Origin: Candidatus Brocadiaceae bacterium
GTDB taxonomy: Bacteria > Planctomycetota > Brocadiia > SM23-32
Length of the DNA: 7,113 bases
Assembly: GCA_003551785.1 (NCBI GenBank)
Contig: PUNP01000764.1
Location: 1 to 7,113, forward strand
Direction: 5' to 3'
Shown here piece after piece: positions 1 through 5,437 of this stretch. The first letter of the stretch is position 1. Every line of letters begins with the position of its first letter. Made by a program: the position numbers and the translations under genes. Below the pieces are notes generated by a model. It was not told where the DNA came from. It did no database searches and worked only from the letters and a program-made list of their open reading frames with translations.

Positions 1-234
1 GGGAGAAATTAAGGGAACAGGTTCAGGGGAAAGGGAAAGGTTGAATGGCGGTACTGAGGGGAAAGTGACAAGGAAGGGAGGCTTGTTACCCGCACGCTGT
101 GCATATTTCGAAAGGTTTATTCCGGCGGAATTGCTCACCAGGAAAACCATTCTTTTCTGAAAACCGCGCATATATGGGGGTGTTGAGAACTTGGGCTATA
201 TTACCCGTACTTACACCCGCGTTTCTCATCTTAC

Positions 235-284
235 CTGCTGAAAGCCCTGCATAGGCGCGAGTTTGGAAGTCAGAATCAATTCCC
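235..284. repeat. Diverged direct repeat, copy 1
   Basis: Bases 235-265 match 494-524 at 24 of 31 positions, including an exact 13-base core AGGCGCGAGTTTG (253-265). Looser similarity continues to a shared TCAAT(T)CC end near 284. The copies start 259 bases apart. Confidence 0.6.
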
Positions 285-354
285 GCTATAACCCCTGCTG
301 TCCGAAGTGTCTCCTTACCAAGCTGTCGCCGGTAAACAGAAGAAGGATTCTGAG

Positions 355-381
355 CCGGCATGAAAGCCGGTCAGTGACCGG
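355..381. repeat. Overlapping inverted repeats (operator- or hairpin-like)
   Basis: CCGGTCA-G-TGACCGG at 367-381 is a perfect 7-bp inverted repeat with a one-base centre, too tight to fold alone as RNA but typical of a dimeric protein's operator. CCGGC (355-359) and GCCGG (366-370) pair across a 6-base loop and share bases 367-370 with the first repeat, so the two foldings exclude each other. ACCGGTTCT at 377-385 recurs at 551-559. Confidence 0.5.
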
Positions 382-493
382 TTCTGTGAATAGTGGCTGT
401 AGGTGTAAGATTCTGATTATGATGAACCTATCCGCACCGGTGATCAGTTGAAGGGTTTTCTCGGATATTTATCCCTGTTGAATATATGTTCCG

Positions 494-541
494 CCTCTGA
501 AAGGCTCTCACAGGCGCGAGTTTGAGACAATTATTCAATCC
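494..541. repeat. Diverged direct repeat, copy 2
   Basis: Second copy of the repeat at 235-284, with the exact core AGGCGCGAGTTTG at 512-524 and a loosely matching tail to TTCAATCC. The seven mismatches in the first 31 bases suggest an old duplication or two members of a dispersed family. Confidence 0.6.
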
Positions 542-614
542 TTTCACATCACCGGTTCTTATCTCCTCCATAAGTACCTTTATGTGAGAAGGTTGGATCT
601 GTGATTTTCCTCAG

Positions 615-681
615 GCTCACGCTCGCCGGCTCGCTGATGGATCGAGTTGCCCGGCGCCCAAAACCAACGCGGAGCGGAGCG
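615..681. repeat. GC-rich block of GAGC-type short repeats
   Basis: GCTCAC-GCTCGC-CG-GCTCGC (615-634) holds three near-identical six-base units, and GCGGA is repeated in tandem at 669-678 and continues GCG. A GGCGCC palindrome lies at 653-658. The block is clearly richer in G+C than its surroundings and resembles intergenic repeat DNA rather than a gene. I see no clean long stem in it. Confidence 0.4.
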
Positions 682-689
682 ACGCAATC

Positions 690-713
690 CACAGGGGGCT
701 GCCACCCGCTGTG
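690..713 (-). terminator. Hairpin shortly after the last stop codon of the cluster
   Basis: On the minus strand CACAG (713-709) pairs with CTGTG (694-690); after a C-C mismatch GGG pairs with CCC, leaving a 6-base loop TGGCAG. It begins 15 bases after the TGA at 731-729, the right place for a 3' end. No T-tract follows (next bases GATTGCG), so it is not a standard intrinsic terminator; it may be a 3' stabilising stem or a Rho-associated end. Confidence 0.35.
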
Positions 714-728
714 CTCCTGGTCAGCTTT

Positions 729-1433
729 TCATTCAAATTGAGGGACTTGAGCATGATAGCCATCCTCGTGCATAACCACTATACAGTTAAACTCGGTAGT
801 GTTTTCCTTACTGCCACGATAAAAAACGCCCTTCACACGCCACCTATTCCTTCCAATTTCTTCTATTTCAATGAATTCTGAGGCCGGGTCGAAAAATTCC
901 ACATTTTCTCGATCCACCACATACCTTCTCACAGCTAAGACCGCACTTTCCCAGATTTTTTCTTGATCTGGAGTCAAAGGCTTTTTCGGCGAGTCTGTCG
1001 CACGTCTGTCCTCATCGGGCACATTTCCACTTCGGCCTTTATCATTGTCAACCGCCGTATCTATCTCCTCCTCAGACTTTTCATCATTGTTTTCGGATAA
1101 GCCATCGCTTCTGACGCCGGTGCCGTTTCCATCTTCCATTTCAGTTTTCTCTCCACCTTCTTCTGAAGAACCTTTTTCCACTTCTGAAGGTTCTTTGTCC
1201 TTTTGCGAACCTCCATTTCCTTCTTCCTTAGAATCGTTATCATCTCCTTGTGTACGGGAGCCCATATCGTCTTCAGAATTCTGCTCCTCATCGACTTCGA
1301 TAACCGGTTCAGCTGTCTCTTGTGCTTCATCATCATTCAATACAGTTTCCTCGCGGTCCCGTTGATTATAATTGTACAAAAACAGCATAGAGACAGCGAT
1401 TATAATCACTCCAATAATAATGAGTTCTCTCAT
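729..1433 (-). CDS. Membrane-anchored protein with long acidic linker and small C-terminal domain
   Basis: I do not recognise a named family. The 234-residue protein starts at ATG 1433 after a good GGAG and ends at TGA 731-729. Residues 4-20 are a single hydrophobic anchor (ELIIIGVIIIAVSMLFLYNY). Residues ~27-147 are a low-complexity linker dominated by Glu, Asp, Ser, Gly and Asn, strongly negative and surely disordered. Residues ~152-234 form a compact domain: LTPDQEKIWESAVLAVRRYV is a helix with a buried Trp, followed by strands such as RWRVKGVFYRG, TEFNCIVVMHEDG and YHAQVPQFE, a helix-then-sheet pattern that could be a cystatin/NTF2-like fold. There is no lipobox cysteine. The few charges around the anchor do not fix topology; N-in with the domain outside is the simplest reading. 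It is the last gene of the cluster, 44 bases behind the second B-type gene. The long tether could let the end domain reach across the periplasm, and its single-pass form makes it a conceivable PrsW substrate; both are inference. Confidence 0.82.
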   Translation of the reverse strand: MRELIIIGVIIIAVSMLFLYNYNQRDREETVLNDDEAQETAEPVIEVDEEQNSEDDMGSRTQGDDNDSKEEGNGGSQKDKEPSEVEKGSSEEGGEKTEMEDGNGTGVRSDGLSENNDEKSEEEIDTAVDNDKGRSGNVPDEDRRATDSPKKPLTPDQEKIWESAVLAVRRYVVDRENVEFFDPASEFIEIEEIGRNRWRVKGVFYRGSKENTTEFNCIVVMHEDGYHAQVPQFE

Positions 1434-1440
1434 GTGGGTT

Positions 1441-1444
1441 CTCC
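1441..1444 (-). promoter_or_regulatory. Ribosome binding site for the acidic-linker protein
   Basis: GGAG lies 7 bases before ATG 1433-1431 on the minus strand, supporting that start, which places a membrane anchor at residues 4-20. Confidence 0.6.
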
Positions 1445-1456
1445 ATTTAGTTAAAT

Positions 1457-1475
1457 GTTTCAGGGTTCAGGTTCA
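1457..1475 (-). repeat. Short heptad-like repeat between the last two genes
   Basis: The plus strand reads GTTTCAG GGTTCAG GTTCA (minus strand TGAACCTGAACCCTGAAAC), nearly three copies of a seven-base unit filling much of the 44-base gap. A related GGTTCAG occurs at 20-26 in the left end region. It may be a small piece of a dispersed intergenic repeat; only the copies here are seen. Confidence 0.45.
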
Positions 1476-1477
1476 TA

Positions 1478-2440
1478 TTAGTATCCTTCATAGGAAATTT
1501 CTTCATCCACGATAACAACAAAACACGGTTCTCTCTGAATCACCGGACTCCAGTTATAAAAAAAATCTTTATCCTGTAATATTCTCTTTAAATAAAGCCA
1601 TTCCTTAAAACTGTCATCTCTGACAAAAGCACTTATAAAAAAACTGTTTTCATCGATAGGAGATAAGTATCTTTCCAGTTGCCTTCGGCTTGTATTTTGT
1701 ATTGAAATCCCCTTTTGAGGCGCAGGATGGAACTCAAATTTACTAAACGCTTCATGGAAAGTGTAATTTACATCCTCGGAAACTCCGCCGGAGGGAGATA
1801 AATAACGTGAATAACTGCTGATGCGGAACAATTTTCCATCATGCACAATAACGAAAAAGGGATTACGATTTTCTATTTCACGCAAGCGGGCGAAGCTGAC
1901 ATCCATCGAGCGGGCTGCTGTTACAGGTTCTTCAAGTTCCGCCTCAATTTGTTCTAAAGTATTCCGGTTGGAGGCAACCTTTTCCTGGAACTGCCTCCTT
2001 TGATCATGTTTTTGGCGTATATCACTTTCTTGTTCAATGAGAGTTGCTCTTTTTCGCCGGTATTCCGCCTCTTTGTGTTCTTTTTCAAGCACCAATCTAT
2101 CTAATTTGCCTTTAAGCCTTTTTCTTTCTTTTTCAAGTTCTGAAAACCTTGATATCAGTTGTTGATCAACATCAAGATCATCCACAAGACCGCTTTTTGC
2201 ATGTTCTTCCTCGTAAAGAGCATTTAATTCACTTTTTGTTTCCTCAATATTCCGCTCTAAAGTGAGCATTATCTCCTCGCGGAGCCCCTGCTGTTCTTCT
2301 GATTTCATTGTGTCGGGGGCGTTAATGCTTAGAATGATAAAAAGCAGAGCAATAAACATAACCCCGCCGAAAGCATTGCACATAGCATCCAGCAGCAGTT
2401 CCAAACTGCTTTCTTCACTTTTGTTTCGCGTTTTTATCAT
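1478..2440 (-). CDS. B-type stator subunit candidate 2: TM aspartate, coiled coil, unassigned end domain
   Basis: I use ATG 2440, giving 320 residues and a 5-base gap after the previous stop. An in-frame TTG at 2464 would add eight residues and overlap the upstream gene; a GGAGGT lies 15 bases before the ATG, longer than ideal, so the start is uncertain. Residues ~13-38 (LELLLDAMCNAFGGVMFIAL onward) form one membrane helix with Asp18 near its entrance, again matching the B-subunit ion site. Residues ~45-172 are a highly charged coiled coil. The C-terminal ~135 residues begin with NPFFVIVHDGKLFRI (193-207) and contain ENSFFISAFVRDDSFKEW (264-281) and EPCFVVIVDEE (304-314), a mixed alpha/beta domain I cannot name. 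Orientation should be N-in with rod and domain outside the inner membrane. It shares its plan but not obvious sequence with the preceding gene product, suggesting two unlike B chains around one channel ring. It stops at TAA 1480-1478. Confidence 0.82.
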   Translation of the reverse strand: MIKTRNKSEESSLELLLDAMCNAFGGVMFIALLFIILSINAPDTMKSEEQQGLREEIMLTLERNIEETKSELNALYEEEHAKSGLVDDLDVDQQLISRFSELEKERKRLKGKLDRLVLEKEHKEAEYRRKRATLIEQESDIRQKHDQRRQFQEKVASNRNTLEQIEAELEEPVTAARSMDVSFARLREIENRNPFFVIVHDGKLFRISSYSRYLSPSGGVSEDVNYTFHEAFSKFEFHPAPQKGISIQNTSRRQLERYLSPIDENSFFISAFVRDDSFKEWLYLKRILQDKDFFYNWSPVIQREPCFVVIVDEEISYEGY

Positions 2441-2445
2441 GAGAA

Positions 2446-3288
2446 TTAAAAATCCACCTCCCAATCCTCAGGGAATGGCTCAAAACCTCTTTCAAAACCG
2501 AATTGCCTCAAAATTCCGCTGACCCTTTGATAATAACCGGCCGCGCTCGATTTAAGGAGAACCGTAACAAATTCTCGCCTGGGATTCCGGGTACTAAGAA
2601 AACGTTCCACATCCTGCAGCATTGTGTCAACATGCTGGCCTTTTACTGAAAAGATATTCATTTCACCATCAGGAGATTTGATTTTAATTTTTCTGTCTGA
2701 ACATTGCATGATTATCGGCAATTTGTCATGAACGCCTTCGACCTGGATTTCAGTTAATCTCCCGGCTTCTTCTTCCTGTTTTTCCAGTATCGCCTTTTTT
2801 TCCGCGATTCTTCCTGCCTGTATTTCCGCTTGCTCCTGCAAAGAAAGAACATTTTCGTTCAAATCTTTCAGCTCAACTTCATTTTTATTTATTTCTAATT
2901 CTGTATCTTTGATGTTTTCAATCAGGCTGGCCTTCCCCTTTTCCGCTTTCTGTATTCTGTTTTGGAGGTGTTGTTTTACCTCCTCGCTTTTTTCGACTCG
3001 TTCAGGCAAATTAGATGAATCAACCTCAAGTATTTCCAATATTTCTGAATGAGAGCGGTCGAGCCAGGAATGGAGCTGTTGCTTTTCTTGCCGCAATTCA
3101 GACAGTTCTTCCTGGAGGTGCTGAAGACGTGCCTCCTCGTCGCTTTCATCGAATGCTGTTTTCACTCGCTGGAGAAAAAAATCGAACGCGAACAACAAAA
3201 CAATCAGCAGCATAATTCCAGTAACTGAAGTAATGATATCCTGAAACGGAAAGAAAGAGAAAGGCTTGTCGTGGCGGAATTTTCGCAA
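2446..3288 (-). CDS. B-type stator subunit candidate 1: TM aspartate, coiled coil, ExbD/TolR-like end domain
   Basis: A 280-residue protein starts at TTG 3288 behind AGGTG and stops at TAA 2448-2446. After a basic N-terminus (MRKFRHDK) there is one membrane helix, residues ~15-38, opening with FPFQDIITSVTGIMLLIVLLF. Asp17 at its entrance sits where ExbD/TolR (PFIDVMLVLL pattern) and MotB (ADFMTAMM pattern) carry the ion-binding aspartate. Residues ~45-182 are a charged Glu/Lys/Leu/Gln coiled coil, which would be about 20 nm if straight and continuous. The last ~97 residues are globular; REFVTVLLKSSAAGYYQRV (238-256) followed by a helix and GFERGFEPF follows the strand-helix-strand pattern of the ExbD/TolR periplasmic domain. 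No OmpA-like peptidoglycan-binding domain is present. It lies 12 bases after the channel gene, so it is the probable partner of that ring. The family assignment is my reading of motifs, not a search. Confidence 0.82.
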   Translation of the reverse strand: MRKFRHDKPFSFFPFQDIITSVTGIMLLIVLLFAFDFFLQRVKTAFDESDEEARLQHLQEELSELRQEKQQLHSWLDRSHSEILEILEVDSSNLPERVEKSEEVKQHLQNRIQKAEKGKASLIENIKDTELEINKNEVELKDLNENVLSLQEQAEIQAGRIAEKKAILEKQEEEAGRLTEIQVEGVHDKLPIIMQCSDRKIKIKSPDGEMNIFSVKGQHVDTMLQDVERFLSTRNPRREFVTVLLKSSAAGYYQRVSGILRQFGFERGFEPFPEDWEVDF

Positions 3289-3295
3289 TTTAAAT

Positions 3296-3300
3296 CACCT
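3296..3300 (-). promoter_or_regulatory. Ribosome binding site that decides a TTG start; coupled to the channel gene stop
   Basis: AGGTG begins immediately after the TAG stop of the channel gene (3303-3301) and lies 7 bases before TTG 3288-3286. No ATG or GTG nearby would keep the whole membrane helix, so TTG is the supported start and translation is probably coupled to the channel gene. Confidence 0.65.
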
Positions 3301-4167
3301 CTATTCATCGGTCTCAAAAGCCGCCAACTCTTGCATGGTTTTTAATTTGCTGATCACACAACGATGACAATAATCGGAACAACTGTCGAGGAAGTCTTCT
3401 TCCTGCTTTCTTAGCATTGTTAGCATTAATTGTATAATCAACGCGGAGACCAGCCCTATAAGCGTAGTTTCAAAGGCAATTGAAAGGCCCGAAGTAACAC
3501 CAGCCATAGACTCACTAAGTGCGGAAGTATCTACGCCGCCTGCCACCACATTTCCGAACTCGCCGATAGATTGGGAAAGTCCCAGCACCGTGCCAATGAA
3601 CCCGAGCACTGGGATAGCCCAGATAAATCCACGCAAAACAGTATAAGTAGATTCAACATAGGCTTCGTCATTCTCCGCTTGCGCTCCCAGTCCTTCTGTG
3701 ACATCCGATATTCTGCCAAGATTTTTTAAGTTGGAAAGAGTCCGTTCAATTCTGCTCAACAACATAAACCGCCGCGGTTCATCAACTTTTTCGTAGAGCG
3801 TAGCCAAAACTTCTTTCGCGGTAGAAGGAGTTAGGATGAACTCAGGGTCATTCGGCACCAATTCTATATTCAGCGCCTTTTTTTGCAACTTCAGTTTTTT
3901 ATTTTTAATAATAATTATGGCCAAGCTCCAGCAAGAGAGAAAGACAATAAAATATGGAATAATACTGCGTTGACGCTCACCGCCATGAAAAAACATTGCC
4001 GCTACCTCTATTGCTCCGTATTCCAGGGCGGCATAAGCACCGGCATAGAAAACCAACGCCAGAAAGGCCCCTAGGAAAAAAGCCAAAACCAAGTTCACAC
4101 CGGAATATTTTTGACTTTTAAAGCCTAATTTCTTTTCAGTATCGTATTTATGCCATTTCAAATACAT
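3301..4167 (-). CDS. MotA/TolQ/ExbB-type proton channel subunit (four helices)
   Basis: A 288-residue protein runs from ATG 4167, with AAAAGGA about 11 bases upstream, to TAG 3303-3301. Four membrane helices are visible (about 22-48, 68-88, 178-200, 225-250), with a ~90-residue cytosolic loop between the second and third and a basic N-terminus, so N and C ends face the cytosol. The third helix carries WAIPVLGFIGTVLGLSQSI (183-201) and the fourth SGLSIAFETTLIGLVSALI (226-244); these are the two signature helices of the family, including the channel-lining threonines (Thr193, Thr234/235). Such proteins form a ring around two single-pass B subunits and let protons or sodium ions pass to power rotation or force transfer. 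The four-helix plan is MotA/ZorA-like, while the signatures read more like ExbB/TolQ. It lacks the long cytosolic tail of Zorya ZorA. The two genes right after it encode B-type candidates, 12 and then 5 bases apart. Highly confident in family, not in what the motor drives. Confidence 0.93.
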   Translation of the reverse strand: MYLKWHKYDTEKKLGFKSQKYSGVNLVLAFFLGAFLALVFYAGAYAALEYGAIEVAAMFFHGGERQRSIIPYFIVFLSCWSLAIIIIKNKKLKLQKKALNIELVPNDPEFILTPSTAKEVLATLYEKVDEPRRFMLLSRIERTLSNLKNLGRISDVTEGLGAQAENDEAYVESTYTVLRGFIWAIPVLGFIGTVLGLSQSIGEFGNVVAGGVDTSALSESMAGVTSGLSIAFETTLIGLVSALIIQLMLTMLRKQEEDFLDSCSDYCHRCVISKLKTMQELAAFETDE

Positions 4168-4199
4168 CAGTTAATAAATCCTTTTCCAGAAGTTTCTTT

Positions 4200-5315
4200 T
4201 TATACTGAGGTCGGTCGATCGGTTATTTGAACCGACATTCCCGCAAGCAACACCAGCGAAAATGCGGCAATAGCCACGCCAATTAAAGGGGAATCCGCGA
4301 AAGTGTTATAAAGTCCGTGAAGAAAGGCGGCAACGATGATTCCCAAAACAAGATAGCGTATGGATTGAGATGATTGATACCCATAAAAAACACAGCCAGC
4401 CACAATCCCAGTCCAAGCGGCATGGAGAATAGGTAAACTTATCAATCGCACCAATTGACCGGAGAAGAAAGCTCCGTACATCGACACAAAGGAAACAAAG
4501 CTTTCAACCGGCACCTCGCTTTCTTCGGTTGCCACCGCGGCATTAAAGAATATCAGCCTCATGCTGTAATCTCTAAGATTTTCCGCTATCGCAAAACCGA
4601 AACCGGACATAAGCGAAAGCCAAATAAGAGCCTTGCCCAGAAGCTGCCTCCCCTTTTTCCTAAGCAATATCCATATCGGCAGCACTTTTATTGCTTCTTC
4701 GGAAATACCTACTATAAAAATAAACGTCAAAGCTCGACTGAGAAATCCCAATTCATGCATTTGACTTAACAAACCTCGAGGGAAAAACAATTGTTGAATC
4801 GACAACAACAATGGAATTCCCGCAAGGCTTGTGAACAAAAAAACCGCTATCCCATTAACAAAAGATTCCTTTTCAGGCCTCATTGCCTGCCAGGCCAAAA
4901 GACTCCATAAGACTGAGAAATAAAAGGCCCAAAAGGTTATGGTTGCTAGAGTTGAATGGGCTAATAATTGAACAGCAAGAAGCGGCAGTACTCCTATCAA
5001 GGCAAGGATTTTGACTAGCTGATTTTTCCAGGCAAGTTGCAAGGTGCCTTGCAGCCATTTCTTAAAATCACCGTTAAATTCTTTTCCCTTTTTTTTCAGG
5101 GCTATCCCCGTGCCCCTGTTTGTTCTTTTCCCCGAAGGAAATATGAAAAAAGTCCCGAGAGTGCCCCAATTTTCATACTCCGCCGGTGAGATCTGATCAT
5201 CAGGCGACAATTTACTCGACTGGATCAATCGTATTATATGAGAAGAACTCAAAGGGCCGACCTTGCCATTGCGCCAGATAAACCACGTTTCTTCTTGTTG
5301 TTCTTCATAATTCAC
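4200..5315 (-). CDS. GYF_2 domain fused to PrsW-family membrane protease
   Basis: With the GTG start at 5315 the protein has 371 residues; the TTG at 5327 would add four. Residues ~11-59 are a GYF_2 domain (WFIWRNGKVGPLSS..., LSPDDQIS, W at 50). After a basic linker come about eight membrane helices. All four landmarks of the PrsW family are present: SEEAIKVLP with the EExxK catalytic pair (206-210), GFGFAIAEN (238-246), LHAAWTGIVAG (297-307) and FLHGLYN (331-337). PrsW enzymes are intramembrane proteases related to the CAAX-protease group; Bacillus PrsW performs site-1 cleavage of the anti-sigma factor RsiW. Nothing essential seems missing, so this copy should be active. The gene precedes the channel gene by 32 bases. 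I infer that it cuts a single-pass membrane protein, possibly one encoded in this cluster; the substrate is unknown. The family call is secure, the start slightly less so. Confidence 0.92.
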   Translation of the reverse strand: MNYEEQQEETWFIWRNGKVGPLSSSHIIRLIQSSKLSPDDQISPAEYENWGTLGTFFIFPSGKRTNRGTGIALKKKGKEFNGDFKKWLQGTLQLAWKNQLVKILALIGVLPLLAVQLLAHSTLATITFWAFYFSVLWSLLAWQAMRPEKESFVNGIAVFLFTSLAGIPLLLSIQQLFFPRGLLSQMHELGFLSRALTFIFIVGISEEAIKVLPIWILLRKKGRQLLGKALIWLSLMSGFGFAIAENLRDYSMRLIFFNAAVATEESEVPVESFVSFVSMYGAFFSGQLVRLISLPILHAAWTGIVAGCVFYGYQSSQSIRYLVLGIIVAAFLHGLYNTFADSPLIGVAIAAFSLVLLAGMSVQITDRPTSV

Positions 5316-5321
5316 TTTTAA

Positions 5322-5325
5322 CCTC
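5322..5325 (-). promoter_or_regulatory. Ribosome binding site that decides a GTG start for the PrsW gene
   Basis: GAGG lies 6 bases before GTG 5315-5313. The in-frame TTG at 5327-5325 overlaps this GAGG and has no Shine-Dalgarno of its own, so the GTG is preferred. Confidence 0.6.
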
Positions 5326-5354
5326 AAAAATAAATGGCGCCAAAGCGAAGCGCC
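5326..5354 (-). terminator. Terminator-like hairpin inside the operon (possible attenuator)
   Basis: Read on the minus strand, GGCGC (5354-5350) pairs perfectly with GCGCC (5340-5336) across a 9-base loop and is followed by ATTTATTTTT (5335-5326). That is the layout of a weak intrinsic terminator, though the stem is only 5 bp (6 with a T-G wobble) and the T-tract is interrupted by one A. It ends one base before the GAGG that serves the PrsW gene, so it could reduce read-through into genes 3-7, hide or expose the ribosome site, or simply protect a processed 5' end. Confidence is limited by the short stem. Confidence 0.35.
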
Positions 5355-5437
5355 CTCCCGGTCGCGGCGAAAAGTTTTTGAAACATTTCGGCCAGCTGAG
5401 ATTTGAATATCAATGCTTGAGGGTTCGAATTTCCGAA

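Larger units (their letters stand above)
1..728. other. Gene-free 3' flanking region with short repeats
   Basis: No open frame here has a plausible ribosome site, codon pattern or recognisable product. The longest, 91 codons on the minus strand (86-361), spans one copy of the diverged direct repeat and looks accidental. The first ~80 bases are markedly purine-rich on the plus strand, bases ~235-541 carry direct and inverted repeats, and ~611-713 is GC-rich with GAGC-type short repeats and a hairpin. The region could hold decayed mobile or repeat DNA, or a small RNA that cannot be recognised by eye. It contains no clear T-tract terminator for the cluster. Confidence 0.6.
5316..5437 (-). other. 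122-base internal intergenic segment
   Basis: This is the only long gap inside the cluster; the others are 5-44 bases. It contains no open frame of useful length. It holds a short dyad TTGA-ATA-TCAA at 5403-5413, a TTCG...CGAA pairing near 5424-5437, and the GC-rich hairpin described separately. A convincing -35/-10 pair is not visible; TTGATA on the minus strand around 5408-5413 has no good -10 partner at the right distance. It may be a regulatory leader for the downstream genes or an inserted intergenic repeat. Confidence 0.5.

Noticed and set aside
1..160. Open frames entering from the left edge on the plus strand (stops at 42-44 and about 160)
   Set aside because: Either could be the tail of a gene ending in the window, but the purine-rich composition and lack of any recognisable protein pattern do not support calling one.
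86..361. 91-codon minus-strand open frame
   Set aside because: It has no ribosome site or recognisable product, it spans one copy of a diverged repeat, and the other copy has a stop in the corresponding frame.
263..451. 62-codon plus-strand open frame
   Set aside because: It overlaps the repeat and inverted repeat, has no Shine-Dalgarno, and its composition is unlike a protein.
1..728. CRISPR array or tRNA in the non-coding flank
   Set aside because: There are only two diverged repeat copies with a 259-base offset and no cloverleaf pattern.
1045..1365. Serine-rich plus-strand open frame of 106 codons
   Set aside because: It is the antisense shadow of the acidic linker of the 729-1433 gene: Glu/Asp codons read backwards as Ser/Phe.
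1558..1565. Run of eight A (T8 on the coding strand) as a programmed slippage site
   Set aside because: It encodes a sensible Phe-Phe within the 1478-2440 protein and the frame continues normally to the stop; nothing suggests a second product.
2438..2464. TTG 2464 as the start of the second B-type gene
   Set aside because: It overlaps the upstream coding end, lacks a well-spaced ribosome site, and would prepend a hydrophobic GGGFLIL before the basic N-terminus. It is still possible, so it is noted in the entry.
1478..4167. Zorya anti-phage system (ZorA/ZorB)
   Set aside because: The channel gene product lacks the long cytosolic tail of ZorA, the B-type proteins lack the OmpA-like peptidoglycan-binding domain of ZorB, and no ZorC, ZorD or ZorE gene is present in the window.
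2446..4167. Flagellar motA/motB pair
   Set aside because: The third and fourth helices read like ExbB/TolQ, there is no OmpA-type domain, and no flagellar or chemotaxis gene is nearby, so these symbols would mislead.
5313..5327. TTG 5327 as the start of the PrsW gene
   Set aside because: The TTG overlaps the only Shine-Dalgarno (GAGG 5325-5322), which is well spaced for GTG 5315.
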